Of a stretch of DNA of 50,012 nt, positions 34,463 to 43,699 are shown one piece after another (the first letter of the stretch is position 1; each line of letters opens with the position of its first letter). A model generated the notes under the pieces. It saw only the letters and a program-made list of their open reading frames with translations, was not told the DNA's origin and did not search any database. This stretch comes from Flavobacteriales bacterium (GTDB taxonomy: Bacteria; Bacteroidota; Bacteroidia; Flavobacteriales; Weeksellaceae), in the NCBI GenBank assembly GCA_900770875.1, contig CAAGLV010000217.1:1-50012 (forward strand), given 5' to 3'. A program made the translations under genes and the position numbers.

Positions 34463-35482
34463 CTACAACGATGTAGTTTCGCGATGAACAATTTCGGTTC
34501 CGATCACTTCGGTGATATAATGTTCGTGCTCGTCTTCGTTTTCTAATTTATTGATTAAAAGTTGAGCAGAAATTTCGCCCATCTTAAATGCGTTTTGTTT
34601 AATCGTTGAAATTGCTGGGATGGCGTGCTGAGAAATAATTCCGTCTGTAAAACCAATAATGTTTAATTCTTCGGGAATTTTGATTCCTCGTTTTAAAGCT
34701 TCTTTTAATGCAACAAATGCATATACTTCGTTAACAGCAATAAGAGCATTAAATTCTTCTTCGTCGAATAATTTAGCCATTTGCTCTTCTAACTTTGATT
34801 CGTCTTCGATTCGGACAATTAAATTTTCGTTTACTTCAACATCATTTTGCGTTAATGTTTTAATATAACCCTCGGTTCTTAATCGTCCTACAGAAATATA
34901 ATCGGGCGTTGTTATTAAAGCAATTTTATTGCGTTCTCTACTTAAAAAGAATTGTAAAGCTTCTTTTGTTGCAAGCTCATCGTCGATAATTACTTTATCT
35001 GTATATACTTCTCGCGTTACACGATCAAACATTACAACAGGCATTCCTTGGTTAATTACCTCTTTGATGTGATGATAATCTTTTTTCTCTTGCGATTCTT
35101 TAGCTAAAGAAATAATAAAACCATCGATGCTACCAGACGCTAACATTTCCATATTAATTACTTCGCGCTCGTAGGATTCGTTAGAAGTACACATAATTAC
35201 ATTGTAACCGTTTTGGTTTGCAATATGCTCTATTCCACTAATTACCATCGCAAAAAAATGATGTACAATTTCGGGTATAATTACCGCAATCGTTTTCGTT
35301 TTTCTATTCTTTAAGCTAAGTGCTATATTGTTGGGTTTATAGTTGTAAAGTTTAGCAAAAGCTTGTACTTTTTTTCTTGTTGCTTCGCTAATTTCTTCGC
35401 TATTCTTTAAAGATTTAGAAACTGTTGAAACTGAAACATCTAATTCCTTTGCTATTTGTTTTAATGTTAAATTCTTTTTCAT
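34463..35482 (-). CDS. LacI family transcriptional regulator of the alpha-glucan locus
   Basis: The protein has 339 residues from the ATG at 35482. A TTG 12 codons upstream would add residues ahead of the DNA-binding domain and is unlikely. The helix-turn-helix is LKQIAKELDVSVSTVSKSL (residues 5-23), followed by the hinge (KPNNIALSLKNRKTKTIAVI). A periplasmic-binding-like sensor domain spans about 60-335. It is divergent from susC and stands before the MFS-pgmB-GH65 unit, so it most likely controls both arms in response to maltose or a maltodextrin. Activator or repressor action cannot be decided from sequence. A 7-bp dyad CAGCAAT/ATTGCTG (35513-35530) lies in its leader. Confidence 0.92.
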   Translation of the reverse strand: MKKNLTLKQIAKELDVSVSTVSKSLKNSEEISEATRKKVQAFAKLYNYKPNNIALSLKNRKTKTIAVIIPEIVHHFFAMVISGIEHIANQNGYNVIMCTSNESYEREVINMEMLASGSIDGFIISLAKESQEKKDYHHIKEVINQGMPVVMFDRVTREVYTDKVIIDDELATKEALQFFLSRERNKIALITTPDYISVGRLRTEGYIKTLTQNDVEVNENLIVRIEDESKLEEQMAKLFDEEEFNALIAVNEVYAFVALKEALKRGIKIPEELNIIGFTDGIISQHAIPAISTIKQNAFKMGEISAQLLINKLENEDEHEHYITEVIGTEIVHRETTSL

Positions 35483-35586
35483 AAAAATTTTATATTCTTT
35501 ACACCATTCTAACAGCAATCAAAATTGCTGAAATTTCAATTTTCTTACACTTTTGTTAAGCAAAACTTAAAATATTATCAACACTC

Positions 35587-35600
35587 AAACGTTTTCGTTT
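35587..35600. promoter_or_regulatory. putative LacI-type operator upstream of susC
   Basis: AAACGTTTTCGTTT has perfect AAACG/CGTTT arms and also contains AAACGTTT, an 8-base palindrome with central CG as in LacI-family sites. It lies in the lacI-susC divergent gap, 107 bases before the susC ATG. I found no clear TAnnTTTG box for susC; TACATTCG (35644-35651) is one mismatch away. Confidence 0.6.
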
Positions 35601-35706
35601 AGTTTATTAGTGTCCTTGTTACACATTTTAAGAATTTAATATCTACATTCGTGCATTGAGAAGTAAAAATATAATTAAAAAATTACACTAACAAAACAAA
35701 TAACAT

Positions 35707-38631
35707 ATGAGAGTTTTAAAGCAATCTCTTATCGCTTTAGTTTTTTCATTTCCGGCTCTACTAATGGCTCAGAATAATGTAAAAGGCTCTGTTACAGACA
35801 AAACAAACAACTTAGGCTTACAAGGTGCCGAAGTGACTAATCTTGCCTCTGGAAACACTGTTACAACTGACGAAAACGGGAATTTTGCTATTGATGCAGA
35901 AAACGGCGATACCATCGTAATTAGCTACTTTGGTTACGATGATCAAGAATTTACTTATACAAATCAAAATCTATTACAATTTCAACTTGCAAAAGCCCAA
36001 GATACTGCGCTAAACGAAGTAATTGTAATTGGATACGGAACTGCTAAAAAAGAAGATGTTACAGGTGCTGTAAATCAAATTAACGAGAAAGATTTTAACA
36101 AAGGATCTATCACATCTGCACAAGAATTAATTACAGGTAAAATATCTGGTGTAGTTGTTACATCAGCAGGTGGTGCGCCTGGTGATGGACAAAACATCAT
36201 TATACGAGGAAACAGCTCATTATCATTAAATTCGCAACCACTATACGTTGTAGATGGCGTTCCTTTAGCTGACGCAACAATCGGAGGATCTAGAAATCCG
36301 TTAGATTTCTTAAATCCAAACGATATCGAATCGATGACGATTTTAAAAGACGCTTCGGCTACTGCTATTTATGGTTCTCGTGCCGCTAACGGAGTGGTAA
36401 TGGTGACTACTAAAAGAGGTAAAGGCAAAAAATTCACTTATAACTACAACTCCGTTACATCTATATATTCGCCAACGAAAAAAGTTGATATGCTTAATGC
36501 AGATCAATTTAGAGAATTGGTTAGAGCTACCGGAACACAAGATGATATTAATCGTTTAGGCAATGCCAATACCAACTGGCAAAACGAAATTTATAAAAAA
36601 GCTGTAGGTTTCGAAAATAACTTTAGCGCCATGGGAAATATTGGTGGTAATATGCCATCTCGTTTCTCGGTTTCTAACACAGATCAAAACGGAACTTTAA
36701 AAGGAGATAATTTAAATCGTACAACAGCTTCTGTTGCATTAGCTCCATCGTTTTTAGATAATCATTTAAAATTTGACATCAACGCACGCGGATCGTACAT
36801 CGAAAATAAATTCGCAAACAGAGATGCGATTGGCGCTGCTTTAGAATACGATCCTACACAACCAATTTATACTGGCTCTACTATTTACGGTGGATACCAT
36901 ACTTGGTTTAATCAGGACGGAACAAAACATAATTTAGCACCAACAAATCCGGTTGCTTTATTAAACGAAAAAGACGATACATCCGAAGTTAGACGTTTTG
37001 TAGGTAACATTAAAATGGATTATAAACTTCATTTTTTACCTTCGGTAACATTAACAGTTAATGCTGGATACGACATTACAAACGCAAACGGAAGAGCAAT
37101 TACATCTGATAAAATGCCAAATCCTTCGCCGGTTTGGAATGGATCTTTAACAAAATACAGCAATCAAAACTATAATAAGTTATTAGATGCTTATTTAACA
37201 TTTAACAAAGAATTTGGCTTACATAACTTAAACGTTGTTGCTGGTTACGGATACCAATATTTTAACACTTACGCTTACTCTTACGATAGCGAATTACAAG
37301 AACAAAACAGCGATCAATACGAATTTGTAGATCGTACACAATCTGCATTATTATCGTACTACGGACGTGCAAATTACAATTACGACAACAAATATATTTT
37401 AACAGCTACTTTAAGAGCCGATGCTTCTTCGAAATTTGATAAAGGAGAAAAATGGGGATATTTCCCTTCGGTTGCTGTAGCTTGGAATATGACTAGCGAA
37501 GATTTCTTAAAAGGATCGGCAGTTATTAACGACTTAAAAATTAGAGCTGGTTACGGACAAGTAGGAAATTCAAATGGTTTAAAAGATTTCTTATACTTAA
37601 CTCGTTATACGGCATCTCAATCAACAGCTTACTACCAATTCGGAAGTACATTTTACCAAACTTATCGTCCAGATCCAATCAGTAAAGGTTTAAAATGGGA
37701 AATTTCTGAAACCTTAAACGTTGGTGCAGATTACTCTATCTTTAGCAATCGCATTTATGGTTCGTTAGATTTATACAAAAAAACAACCAAAGATTTAATT
37801 GCTAACGTTTACACAGATCCATTCTCGAACTTTGGAAACATGATCGATAAAAATATCGGGAATATGGAAAACAAAGGAATCGAGTTTAGTATTAATGCTG
37901 ATATCGTTAAAACAAAAGACTTTGATTTTAAATTTGGATACAACATTGCTGTAAACGACAACAAAATCACAAAATTATCAACTGATAATTATACTGGTGG
38001 CATTGATGGTGGAACAGGAAATTACATCCAAGTACAACGCGAAGGCTATGCTCCTTACAGTTTTTATGTTTACAAACAGATTTACGATAAAAACGGAAAA
38101 CCAATCGAAGGAGCTTACGAAGATTTAAACGGAGATGGTATAATTAACGATAAAGACCGCTACATCTACAAAGATCCATTTGCCGATGTAACAATGGGAT
38201 TCAACACTTATTTCCGATACAAAAACTGGGATTTATCTGCAGCTGCACGCGCTAGCATTGGTAACTACGCTTACAATAACGTAGCATCTGCCAAAGGATA
38301 CAGCAAAAAAGCAACAGGTAACGGACAACCATATTTATCAAACGTACATAGCGATTACTACAACACAGGATTTACTTCTATTACAGAAACAAACCTAGCC
38401 AGCGATTATTTTGTACAAGATGCTTCGTTCTTCCGTATCGATAATATTACTTTAGGATACAACATTAACGAAGCGGTTAAAGGAGTTAATATTCGTTTAT
38501 ATGGAGCGGTACAAAACGTTGCTGTATTTACAAATTATTCGGGAATTGATCCTGAAATCTTCAGAGGAATCGACAACAATTTCTATCCTCGTCCACGCAC
38601 ATTTGTATTTGGTTTAAATGTTAAATTCTAA
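35707..38631 (+). CDS. susC: SusC/RagA family TonB-dependent outer-membrane transporter
   Basis: The 974-residue protein has a signal peptide (1-21, ending LLMAQ), a carboxypeptidase-D-like beta domain (about 24-95, GSVTDKTNNLGLQGAEV), a TonB-box-like segment (ALNEVIVIGYG) and a plug domain (about 115-235, with IIIRGNSSL and YVVDGVPL). A 22-strand barrel ends FVFGLNVKF. This is the maltodextrin uptake pore, energised by TonB. It pairs with SusD 11 bases downstream. Length, plug motifs and the final aromatic residue are normal, so the gene looks intact. Confidence 0.95.
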   Translation: MRVLKQSLIALVFSFPALLMAQNNVKGSVTDKTNNLGLQGAEVTNLASGNTVTTDENGNFAIDAENGDTIVISYFGYDDQEFTYTNQNLLQFQLAKAQDTALNEVIVIGYGTAKKEDVTGAVNQINEKDFNKGSITSAQELITGKISGVVVTSAGGAPGDGQNIIIRGNSSLSLNSQPLYVVDGVPLADATIGGSRNPLDFLNPNDIESMTILKDASATAIYGSRAANGVVMVTTKRGKGKKFTYNYNSVTSIYSPTKKVDMLNADQFRELVRATGTQDDINRLGNANTNWQNEIYKKAVGFENNFSAMGNIGGNMPSRFSVSNTDQNGTLKGDNLNRTTASVALAPSFLDNHLKFDINARGSYIENKFANRDAIGAALEYDPTQPIYTGSTIYGGYHTWFNQDGTKHNLAPTNPVALLNEKDDTSEVRRFVGNIKMDYKLHFLPSVTLTVNAGYDITNANGRAITSDKMPNPSPVWNGSLTKYSNQNYNKLLDAYLTFNKEFGLHNLNVVAGYGYQYFNTYAYSYDSELQEQNSDQYEFVDRTQSALLSYYGRANYNYDNKYILTATLRADASSKFDKGEKWGYFPSVAVAWNMTSEDFLKGSAVINDLKIRAGYGQVGNSNGLKDFLYLTRYTASQSTAYYQFGSTFYQTYRPDPISKGLKWEISETLNVGADYSIFSNRIYGSLDLYKKTTKDLIANVYTDPFSNFGNMIDKNIGNMENKGIEFSINADIVKTKDFDFKFGYNIAVNDNKITKLSTDNYTGGIDGGTGNYIQVQREGYAPYSFYVYKQIYDKNGKPIEGAYEDLNGDGIINDKDRYIYKDPFADVTMGFNTYFRYKNWDLSAAARASIGNYAYNNVASAKGYSKKATGNGQPYLSNVHSDYYNTGFTSITETNLASDYFVQDASFFRIDNITLGYNINEAVKGVNIRLYGAVQNVAVFTNYSGIDPEIFRGIDNNFYPRPRTFVFGLNVKF

Positions 38632-38642
38632 TCAAAAAAATC

Positions 38643-40259
38643 ATGAAAAAAATTAAAATATCTAAATATATCATCGCGGCCGTTTTAGCCTTCTCTATTT
38701 CATCTTGTCATGATGATTTAGATTTAACACCAAACGACCCAGACGTTATTACAGAAAATAAAGTTTTTGCAAACGCAACCGAAGCTAAAAGTGCTTTAGC
38801 AAAAGTTTATGCTTCTTTAGCAATTACTGGACAAAAAGGCCCAGACGGATTACCTGATATACAAGGTGTAGACGAAGGTGCATCTCAATTTACACGTTCT
38901 TTATTCACTTTAAACGTTGTACCTACAGACGAAGCTATTGTTGGATGGGGAGATCCTGGATTACCAAACATCCACGCTATGTCTTGGGGATCTAACAACA
39001 GTTTTATCCAAGGAATGTATTATCGTTTAGCTATTTCGGTTTCTTTTGCTAACTCGTTTATTAAAAACGCCGAAAAATTAGCCGAAACTCAACCAGAAGT
39101 TAAACAATACATTGCCGAAGCTCGTTTTATCCGTGCATACGCGTACTACAATTTATTAGATTTATTTGCAAATGTACCGTTAGCTACAGAAGTTAACAGC
39201 GAATTACCTACACAAAGTAACCGCCAAGAAATCTTTAATTTTATTGAAGCCGAATTATTAGATATTCAAAACTCGTTAGCTGCACCAAGAACAAACGAAT
39301 ATAGCCGTGTCGATAAAATCGGAGCTTATGCCCTATTATCGCGTTTATACTTAAATGCCGAATCGTGGATTAATCAACCCATGTGGAACAAAGCTGTAGA
39401 ATATTCTGGTTTAGCAATCGATGGTGGATACACTTTACATACTACCGATGTTAACGGAAACGGAACTGCTTACGACGAATTATTTTTAGCCGATAACGAC
39501 ACAAATGGTGCTCAAAACGAATTTATCTTCGTATTAAACTTCGACGGAAATTTCTCGAGAACTTATGGCGGATCTACATTCTTAATTAAAGCTGCCATTG
39601 GTGGAAACATGTCGCCAGGAAATTACGGTGTAAACGGAGGTTGGGGAGGTCCTCGCTCTACAAAAGCATTAGTAAACAAATTCCAAGCATCTCAAAACGA
39701 TGCAAACGGAAACCCAATTGCTTGGGCAGACAAACGCGCAATGTTCTTTACAGATGGACAAACATTCGAAATTTCAAATGTTAGCGATTTTAAAGAAGGA
39801 TATGCGGTTTATAAATTCTCGAACAAAAAATCGAACGGAGAAAACGGAAACGATTCTAATCTTGAATTTGCCGATACGGATGTGCCAATTATTCGTTTAG
39901 CCGAATTGTATTTAAATTATGCCGAAGCTACTTTACGTGGCGGAGGTGGTAATCGTGGTACTGCATTAAATTACATTAACACATTAAGAACACGTGCTTA
40001 TGGTAACAATTCTGGTAATATTACTGATGCCGAGCTAACGTTAGATTTTATTTTAGACGAACGTTCGAGAGAATTATATTGGGAAGGAACTCGTAGAACA
40101 GATTTAATTCGTTTCAACAAATTTGTTTCGGGATACGATTGGCCATTTAAAGGAAATGTACCAAACGGAACTAGTGTTTCTGATTTCAGAAAAATTTACC
40201 CAATCCCAGTAAACATTATTGCGATTAATCCAAACTTAACTCAAAATCCTGGTTACTAA
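38643..40259 (+). CDS. susD: SusD/RagB family starch-binding outer-membrane lipoprotein
   Basis: The 538-residue lipoprotein has a signal ending ISSC (Cys22) followed by HDD. TPR-like helical repeats carry the family motifs ARFIRAYAYYNLLDLFANVPL and YSRVDKIGAYALLSRLYLN. The C-terminal signature is LDFILDERSRELYWEGTRRTDLIRF. SusD forms the lid on SusC and binds the incoming glycan at the cell surface. It follows susC by 11 bases, and its stop is one base before the SusE-like start, giving a tight susCDE operon. Confidence 0.95.
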   Translation: MKKIKISKYIIAAVLAFSISSCHDDLDLTPNDPDVITENKVFANATEAKSALAKVYASLAITGQKGPDGLPDIQGVDEGASQFTRSLFTLNVVPTDEAIVGWGDPGLPNIHAMSWGSNNSFIQGMYYRLAISVSFANSFIKNAEKLAETQPEVKQYIAEARFIRAYAYYNLLDLFANVPLATEVNSELPTQSNRQEIFNFIEAELLDIQNSLAAPRTNEYSRVDKIGAYALLSRLYLNAESWINQPMWNKAVEYSGLAIDGGYTLHTTDVNGNGTAYDELFLADNDTNGAQNEFIFVLNFDGNFSRTYGGSTFLIKAAIGGNMSPGNYGVNGGWGGPRSTKALVNKFQASQNDANGNPIAWADKRAMFFTDGQTFEISNVSDFKEGYAVYKFSNKKSNGENGNDSNLEFADTDVPIIRLAELYLNYAEATLRGGGGNRGTALNYINTLRTRAYGNNSGNITDAELTLDFILDERSRELYWEGTRRTDLIRFNKFVSGYDWPFKGNVPNGTSVSDFRKIYPIPVNIIAINPNLTQNPGY

Positions 40260-40260
40260 A

Positions 40261-41343
40261 ATGAAAAAATTATTAAAATATATTACAGCAACTTGTTTAG
40301 GGATATTCTCTCTAAACAGTTGTTCTGATGATGATGCAATTTTAAAATTAAATCCAGCTAATTTTGTTGCACCAACAATTACATCTACTGCTACAACAGC
40401 TGCTTTATCCGAAGATACACAAACCAATATTGCTTATGTTTTTAATTGGACACCTGCTAATTACGGAATAAATACGGTTGCCAATTATAGTATAGAAATT
40501 GTAAAAGAGGGCGATTCTTTTGATAATGCTAAAGTTTTAACAACAGTACAAGATTTAACTTACGAAGTTAACGGAACTAATTTAAATGCTTTTGTGGTAG
40601 ACAATTTAGGGTTAACACCATCAACCGAAGCAACAATACAATATCGCATTGTTGCTAGCTTAGGTACACAACAAGTAGAAAGATTAGCTTCGGCTCCTCG
40701 CAGCATTACTTTAACACCATTTACTACCGATTTATCTACACCTTGGGGATTAGTTGGTAGCGCAACTCCAAACGGTTGGAACGGACCTGATGTCCCTTTC
40801 TGGAAAACGACAACTCCAAATGTATTTGTAGCTTACAGTATGTTACAACCTGATGCAGAAGGAAACAGCGAATTTAAGATCCGTAAAGACAATGCTTGGG
40901 CAGAAAATTATGGAGGAACAATTACAGCTACAACAGATACAGGTTTTTCAGGAACATTATCTACTGATAATGCACCAAACATTCCGGTTGCAATTGCTGG
41001 TAATTATAAAATAACAATCAACTTATCAAACAATACATTTACTGCCGAATTATTTCAGTGGGGAATCGTTGGTTCTGCAACGCCAAATGGATGGGCCGGA
41101 CCAGATGCACAAACCTTCTCTTACGATGGTATAAATGATGTTTGGTATGCAAACAACGTTACATTTACAACCGGAGAAATTAAATTCCGTCAAAACAATG
41201 CATGGGATGTTAATTATGGAGCAGGAAGCACTCCTGGTTCGTTAACTTCGGATAATGGTGCCAATATTGCTGTAACAGCTGGTACATATAATGTAATATT
41301 TGACATCAAAAATTTAACTTATTCAATTACTCCTGTCGAATAA
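40261..41343 (+). CDS. SusE/SusF-like starch-binding surface lipoprotein
   Basis: The 360-residue lipoprotein has Cys21 (FSLNSC) followed by SDDD, the acidic tag that directs lipoproteins to the cell surface in Flavobacteria. A SusE-type N-terminal domain (about 22-155) precedes two tandem binding modules, about 160-255 and 262-360. Each module begins WG(L/I)VGSATPNGW and contains a FR/KI-x-NAW motif (FKIRKDNAW, FKFRQNNAW in the form IKFRQNNAW). These modules bind starch helices in SusE and SusF. It is last in the susCDE operon. SusE versus SusF cannot be fixed, since Bacteroides SusF has one more module. Confidence 0.9.
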   Translation: MKKLLKYITATCLGIFSLNSCSDDDAILKLNPANFVAPTITSTATTAALSEDTQTNIAYVFNWTPANYGINTVANYSIEIVKEGDSFDNAKVLTTVQDLTYEVNGTNLNAFVVDNLGLTPSTEATIQYRIVASLGTQQVERLASAPRSITLTPFTTDLSTPWGLVGSATPNGWNGPDVPFWKTTTPNVFVAYSMLQPDAEGNSEFKIRKDNAWAENYGGTITATTDTGFSGTLSTDNAPNIPVAIAGNYKITINLSNNTFTAELFQWGIVGSATPNGWAGPDAQTFSYDGINDVWYANNVTFTTGEIKFRQNNAWDVNYGAGSTPGSLTSDNGANIAVTAGTYNVIFDIKNLTYSITPVE

Positions 41344-41359
41344 TTCATTTTTAAAAAAT

Positions 41360-41388
41360 AAAAGCCACGATTTTTTATCGTGGCTTTT
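41360..41388 (+). terminator. terminator of the susCDE operon
   Basis: AAAAGCCACGA (41360-41370) pairs perfectly with TCGTGGCTTTT (41378-41388), loop TTTTTTA, followed by more T on the plus strand. Confidence 0.92.
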
Positions 41389-41481
41389 TTTATATCATAT
41401 TTTATTCTATTTTTACAATAAGGAGTTTACATTTTTTAAATTTCTCCATTTAACACTATAACTTTTATAAACTAATGTTGT

Positions 41482-41512
41482 AAAAACTCCGAATCAAAAG
41501 TTCGGAGTTTTT
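41482..41512 (-). terminator. terminator of the LOG family gene
   Basis: AAAAACTCCGAA (41482-41493) pairs perfectly with TTCGGAGTTTTT (41501-41512), 7-base loop. It lies directly after the minus-strand stop at 41519 and is symmetric enough to work in both directions. Confidence 0.9.
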
Positions 41513-41518
41513 CATTAT

Positions 41519-42241
41519 CTAAAAGTTTAATCTAATGTTATGATTTTCGTAAAATTCTTTGATGTGATTTACAGCATCTTCGGGCGAATCGACTAACTGA
41601 AATAAATTTAAATCGGCTTCGCAAATGTAGCCTTCTGTTAACATTTTATCTTTTATCCAATCAAATAAGCCTTGCCAATAATCAACGCCAACTAAAACAA
41701 TTGGGAATCGACCTGTTTTTTTTGTTTGTACTAAAGTTAAAGCCTCAAACAATTCGTCTAAAGTTCCAAATCCTCCTGGCATTACAATAAAGCCTTGCGA
41801 GTATTTTACAAACATTACTTTACGCGCAAAAAAGTAATCAAAATTAATTTCGTAATCGCGGTCGATGTAATTATTTAAATGCGTTTCGAAAGGTAATCTA
41901 ATTCCTAATCCAACCGAAGTTCCCGCTCCTTTTTGCGCACCTTTATTTGCAGCTTCCATTATTGCAGGTCCTCCGCCAGTTATTACTCCAAATCCTATTT
42001 TTGTAAGTTGATAAGCTGTTTCTTCGGCCATTTTGTAGTAAGGATGATCTGGCGATGTGCGCGCCGATCCAAAGATAGAAACGCAAGGGCCAATTCGCGA
42101 CATGGTTTCGTATCCTGTAACAAATTCGTTCATGATTTTAAATAATGCCCACGAATCGTTTATTCTTATCTCATTCCAATCTTTTGGTCTAAATGGCGAC
42201 TGTATTCTATTTTCTTCCTTTTCTTTATTTGTCATCTTCAT
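41519..42241 (-). CDS. LOG family protein (TIGR00730 Rossmann fold)
   Basis: The 240-residue protein carries the LOG/lysine decarboxylase-like signature PGGFGTLDELFE (about 155) and the nucleotide-binding ITGGGPAIMEAANKGA (about 78-93). Family members hydrolyse nucleoside 5'-monophosphates such as cytokinin ribosides to base and ribose-5-phosphate. In bacteria the true substrate is often AMP or a related nucleotide. Alternative starts MKM lie two codons apart and make no difference. It sits between two terminators and is likely monocistronic. Confidence 0.9.
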   Translation of the reverse strand: MKMTNKEKEENRIQSPFRPKDWNEIRINDSWALFKIMNEFVTGYETMSRIGPCVSIFGSARTSPDHPYYKMAEETAYQLTKIGFGVITGGGPAIMEAANKGAQKGAGTSVGLGIRLPFETHLNNYIDRDYEINFDYFFARKVMFVKYSQGFIVMPGGFGTLDELFEALTLVQTKKTGRFPIVLVGVDYWQGLFDWIKDKMLTEGYICEADLNLFQLVDSPEDAVNHIKEFYENHNIRLNF

Positions 42242-42251
42242 AAAATTAAAA

Positions 42252-42275
42252 AAACCGTAACTCGCGCTACGGTTT
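42252..42275 (-). terminator. terminator of the Sfp-pnuC-BI-1 operon
   Basis: AAACCGTA (42252-42259) pairs with TACGGTTT (42268-42275) around ACTCGCGC. T-rich sequence follows on the minus strand, 26 bases after the Bax inhibitor gene stop. Confidence 0.88.
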
Positions 42276-42300
42276 ATATGGTTAGTTAAATTATTTTTTT

Positions 42301-42996
42301 TTAATCTCTACTCATAAAAATACGTAACACATACCAAAATAATAACATTAACGACGAAAATAATCCTAACGCTGCTGCTACATATTGGTTAGATGCATAT
42401 TGATATTGGATTTGTTGTGTTTCGTATAAAATAGATCCTGCTGCTAATGCACACATGGCAACAGAGAACCATAATCCTAACGAAAATCCAAAAATCATTC
42501 CCGCAATAATTGCACCTAAAGCTAAAACAAAGCCAATTGTGATGATTCCTCTTAAAAAAGAAAAATCGATTTTTGATGTTAATGCAACTGCCGATAATCC
42601 TATAAATAATGCGGCTGTTACTGCTGCAGCTTGTTTTAATACAATTGTACCTGTGTAATTAATTACAATGTATAATAATGGTACAAATAATAAAGCTTGC
42701 CCTGCAATGTATAAAAAGTAACCTAAATATTGTTTTGATTTAGAAACTTCGTCCATTGCCATTTTTTGTGCAACCCAAGATATTGCCATAAATCCTCCGA
42801 TTAATACTAGCCAAAGGTAACCTTGTGTCATACTTAATAATCCATTTACAATAAATGGAACCTGTAAAAACAACGCTTCTAATAAAATAAAAACTAAAAC
42901 ACCTGCGGCAACATGGCCGTAAGTATGTCTAAAAAAAGCAACTCTTTCTGCTGGTGTGGCTTGTGCTACTACTTGTTTGTAATCTTGATACATCAT
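42301..42996 (-). CDS. Bax inhibitor-1/YccA family membrane protein
   Basis: A 231-residue protein with seven membrane helices. The family features are FFRHTYGHVAAGVLVF at the first helix and the acidic/aromatic ending YETQQIQYQYASNQYVAAALGLFSSLMLLFW with its conserved YxTQ segment. BI-1 proteins are pH-sensitive calcium-leak channels and stress modulators; in bacteria YccA also interacts with FtsH. It follows pnuC by 19 bases and ends a three-gene unit. The physiological role in this organism is unknown. Confidence 0.92.
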   Translation of the reverse strand: MMYQDYKQVVAQATPAERVAFFRHTYGHVAAGVLVFILLEALFLQVPFIVNGLLSMTQGYLWLVLIGGFMAISWVAQKMAMDEVSKSKQYLGYFLYIAGQALLFVPLLYIVINYTGTIVLKQAAAVTAALFIGLSAVALTSKIDFSFLRGIITIGFVLALGAIIAGMIFGFSLGLWFSVAMCALAAGSILYETQQIQYQYASNQYVAAALGLFSSLMLLFWYVLRIFMSRD

Positions 42997-43015
42997 ATTT
43001 TTTACTATTGATATC

Positions 43016-43699
43016 TTACGAAGATAACGATTTTTTTATAGATGCATTTCTTTTCCATTCAATATAACCTTGTATAGCCAAAATAGTTAAAAATAAATAC
43101 TGAAAAGATGATATTGCATAACCTTTATATAGTAATAATGGCACCATTACCAAATCGCCAACAATCCAAAAATACCAACTATCTATTTTACGTTTAGCCA
43201 TCATCCACATCCCTATTAAAAACACACCAGTTAAAGTTGCATCAATAAAATCTATAATGGTGTAATTCCAAATTAAAGAATTAATTACTTTTAATGGAAC
43301 TATTCCATCAATTACGGGACGAAAATGATACAAAACCAAAATAAATAAAAACGTAACAATAAAAAGGCCTATTCCTTTTAAATATGCAGCACCATTTGCC
43401 CATTCGGTTGCTACGTGCAACTGATCGTCTTCGGTTTTTTTACTCCACAAAATCCAGCCATAAATCGACATCGATGTATAATAAAGATTAATTAAAGTTT
43501 CGCCGTATAATCCCCACGAAAAAAATAAATAGATATATAAAAAGGTAGAAATAATTCCGGTTGGATAAACCAATATATTTCGATTTTTAGAAAAAAATAC
43601 AGATATAATTCCAAAAACTGTAGCAACAATTTCTAAAACAATCTGCACTATTGTATAACTACGATACGGCGCTATAATAAACTCTAACCAATCATTCAT
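43016..43699 (-). CDS. pnuC: nicotinamide riboside transporter PnuC
   Basis: The 227-residue protein has about seven helices and the PnuC motifs NILVYPTGIISTFLYIYLFF, LINLYYTSMSIYGWILW and SWYFWIVGDLVMVPL. PnuC facilitates uptake of nicotinamide riboside for NAD synthesis. It overlaps the 4'-phosphopantetheinyl transferase gene by 8 bases, so they are translationally coupled. No nicotinamide riboside kinase (NadR) is adjacent. I see no riboswitch in front of the operon. Confidence 0.92.
   Translation of the reverse strand: MNDWLEFIIAPYRSYTIVQIVLEIVATVFGIISVFFSKNRNILVYPTGIISTFLYIYLFFSWGLYGETLINLYYTSMSIYGWILWSKKTEDDQLHVATEWANGAAYLKGIGLFIVTFLFILVLYHFRPVIDGIVPLKVINSLIWNYTIIDFIDATLTGVFLIGMWMMAKRKIDSWYFWIVGDLVMVPLLLYKGYAISSFQYLFLTILAIQGYIEWKRNASIKKSLSS

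Noticed and set aside
35483..35518. Longer LacI-type protein from an upstream TTG
   Set aside because: It would add 12 residues before the helix-turn-helix, where family members start within a few residues.
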